Origin: Campylobacteraceae bacterium
Lineage (GTDB): Bacteria > Campylobacterota > Campylobacteria > Campylobacterales > Sulfurovaceae
NCBI GenBank assembly: GCA_027063105.1
Contig: JAMOSL010000054.1
Coordinates: forward strand, 1 to 14,490
Length of the DNA: 14,490 nt
Direction: 5' to 3'
In this document: positions 13,394-14,490 of the stretch, piece after piece
Position numbering within the stretch: the stretch's first letter is position 1
Layout: every line of letters starts with the position of its first letter
Notes under the pieces: model-generated
Told to the model about the DNA's origin: nothing
The model's database searches: none
What the model saw: the letters and a program-made list of their open reading frames with translations, nothing else
Made by a program: the position numbers and the translations under genes

Positions 13394-14248
13394 ATGAAAC
13401 TTTTACTTAAAATATCAACGCTATTAGTTATCTTAATATTAATATATATATTAACTCTTTCTTATACTGAAGATAAACTTAAGAATAAAGATTTTACAAA
13501 TACATATAATGGTTGTAATAAGATATGGTCTGCAAGAGGCTTATATGATGAGAAAGATATATCTCAGAATTCTTTGGATAGTTTAAATAAAGCTTTTAAT
13601 TTGGGTGCTGTTGGTGCAGAAATAGATTTACATTACGATGTCAAAATGAAAATATTTATTATATCTCATGACCACCCAATTATAGATAGTAATGGCAAAC
13701 TCATATATACCCAAAAAGATGGGAAACTTTTAACTTTAGAAGAGGTATTTAATAAGTTTGGTAAAAATCAATATTTTTGGATAGATTATAAAAATTTAGG
13801 TCATATAAGCAATGAAGATACTAATAACGCAATATCAAGACTTCTTAAAATTACAGAGAATAATAATATTAGAGAAAGAATATATATAGAGGGGACCCAT
13901 CCATTCAAACTAGCAAAATATACAGATGCTGGATTTAATACAATATTTGATATTCAACCATTACCTCAAAGTTCTATAACAACGAGCATGGTTTTAAATT
14001 TATATAAATCTTTCTTTGCAAGAGGAGACTTTACTGTCATTGCTATGCACTATGGTGATTTAAATAATCCAACTTATGGAGAAAATACAAAAGAATTATT
14101 AGGAGATATTCCATTATTCCTATATCATATACCAGATAATAAAAAATTATTACACAATCTATTGGATAATCCTCAAGTTAGAGTTATGCTTGTTGGTAGA
14201 GATATAAATTCCGATAGATTTACAATGAGCCAATGCAAAAAGGAATAA
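13394..14248 (+). CDS. Membrane-anchored GDPD-like protein lacking the first catalytic histidine
   Basis: This 284-residue protein has one N-terminal hydrophobic helix (about 5-24) and a domain facing the periplasm that resembles glycerophosphodiester phosphodiesterases. Those TIM-barrel enzymes cleave glycerophosphodiesters using a metal, with an HRG motif, a PENT-type loop, an ExD pair and an HD motif. Here SARG (46-49) replaces the expected HRG, with A47 where the first catalytic histidine would be; SQNS (57-60) stands for PENT; E76 and D78 are kept in GAEIDLHYD; and H92-D93 is kept in SHDHP. The rest aligns only loosely. It could be a catalytically changed or inactive member, or a different branch. 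Nine bases after its stop begins an O-antigen-ligase-like gene, so it probably acts in surface-glycan or lipid handling. AAGAGGA precedes the ATG at 13394. Confidence 0.7.
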   Translation: MKLLLKISTLLVILILIYILTLSYTEDKLKNKDFTNTYNGCNKIWSARGLYDEKDISQNSLDSLNKAFNLGAVGAEIDLHYDVKMKIFIISHDHPIIDSNGKLIYTQKDGKLLTLEEVFNKFGKNQYFWIDYKNLGHISNEDTNNAISRLLKITENNNIRERIYIEGTHPFKLAKYTDAGFNTIFDIQPLPQSSITTSMVLNLYKSFFARGDFTVIAMHYGDLNNPTYGENTKELLGDIPLFLYHIPDNKKLLHNLLDNPQVRVMLVGRDINSDRFTMSQCKKE

Positions 14249-14257
14249 TAGAATAAT

Positions 14258-14490
14258 ATGGAAAACTTTAGAGAAAGAATAGGAATTTATCTTAACTATT
14301 TAATGGTAGCTTATGCATTTATTTTACCACTATCCAGAGCTGGAATAATAGCAATTACTATTTCAATGATAATTATATTTTTAATGGGCAAAAACTTTAA
14401 ATCTAATTTAATAAAAATATGGCAAAAACCTTTACCTAGAATAATACTTATTTTTATATTATTTAATATAATATCTCTTATTTGGGTAAG
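14258..14490 (+). CDS. O-antigen ligase-like membrane protein, N-terminal part (3' end outside window)
   Basis: Only the first 77 residues are visible, and the frame is open to the window edge. The sequence has a short polar start and hydrophobic segments (about 15-42 and 61-77), with LNYLMVAYAFILPLSRAGIIA resembling the start of WaaL/O-antigen ligases and polymerases, in which FxLPLS-type sequence opens the first helix. The start is the ATG at 14258; an in-frame TAG at 14249 limits anything earlier. The nearest AGGA (14241-14244) is 13 bases away, which is long, so coupling to the upstream gene is likely. The family joins O-antigen or similar glycans to lipid A core in the periplasmic leaflet. 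The identification rests on a short fragment. Confidence 0.6.
   Translation, partial: MENFRERIGIYLNYLMVAYAFILPLSRAGIIAITISMIIIFLMGKNFKSNLIKIWQKPLPRIILIFILFNIISLIWV

Overview
This is an AT-rich stretch of a bacterial chromosome, most likely from the Campylobacterota (Epsilonproteobacteria: a Sulfurimonas-, Sulfurovum- or Arcobacter-like organism). Three things suggest this: the base composition; the gene order rlmH - dksA-type - two-TM membrane protein - dus on one strand, which as I remember it matches Campylobacter jejuni; and protein sequences that look epsilonproteobacterial. The assignment is inference from content and not from a search. I see no tRNA, rRNA, CRISPR array, insertion sequence or phage gene.

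Layout. (1) 1-386: the 3' end of ftsY (SRP receptor GTPase), convergent with (2) 397-2589, a large membrane-anchored hybrid histidine kinase that keeps its ATPase domain and two receiver domains but has lost the phospho-accepting histidine in both its DHp and its Hpt domain. (3) 2590-2902: a 313-bp divergent spacer with promoters on both strands, several inverted repeats and a candidate small RNA. (4) 2903-5057: a SulP-family anion permease coupled to a glyoxalase-II-like metallo-beta-lactamase-fold hydrolase. (5) 5058-9021, minus strand: a housekeeping-type cluster read as L,D-transpeptidase > rlmH > dksA-type regulator > membrane protein > tRNA-dihydrouridine synthase, followed by a small lipoprotein. 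(6) 9119-10555: a secreted mosaic protein with two DUF4214-type units, calcium-binding type-3 repeats and a VCBS-like domain, closed by a strong hairpin terminator. (7) 10593-12224, minus: a PiT-type phosphate transporter with a cytoplasmic coiled-coil insert. (8) 12280-13248, minus: an unrecognised two-gene unit made of a small two-TM protein and a secreted protein built of three exact 50-residue, two-cysteine repeats. (9) 13394-14490: a membrane-anchored GDPD-like protein lacking the first catalytic histidine, followed by the start of an O-antigen-ligase-like gene, probably the edge of a surface-glycan locus.

How the parts relate. The window is a patchwork of short operons and not one pathway. 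Core translation and envelope genes (ftsY, rlmH, dksA-type, dus, ldt) alternate with anion transporters (SulP, PiT) and secreted or surface proteins (mosaic adhesin-like protein, repeat protein, lipoprotein, GDPD-like/WaaL). The most unusual items are the histidine-less phosphorelay protein, the period-50 cysteine repeat protein with its coupled membrane partner, the degenerate GDPD beside waaL, and the structured pyrimidine-rich spacer at 2690-2840. Several starts were moved to internal ATG codons because a clear Shine-Dalgarno sequence sits just before them.
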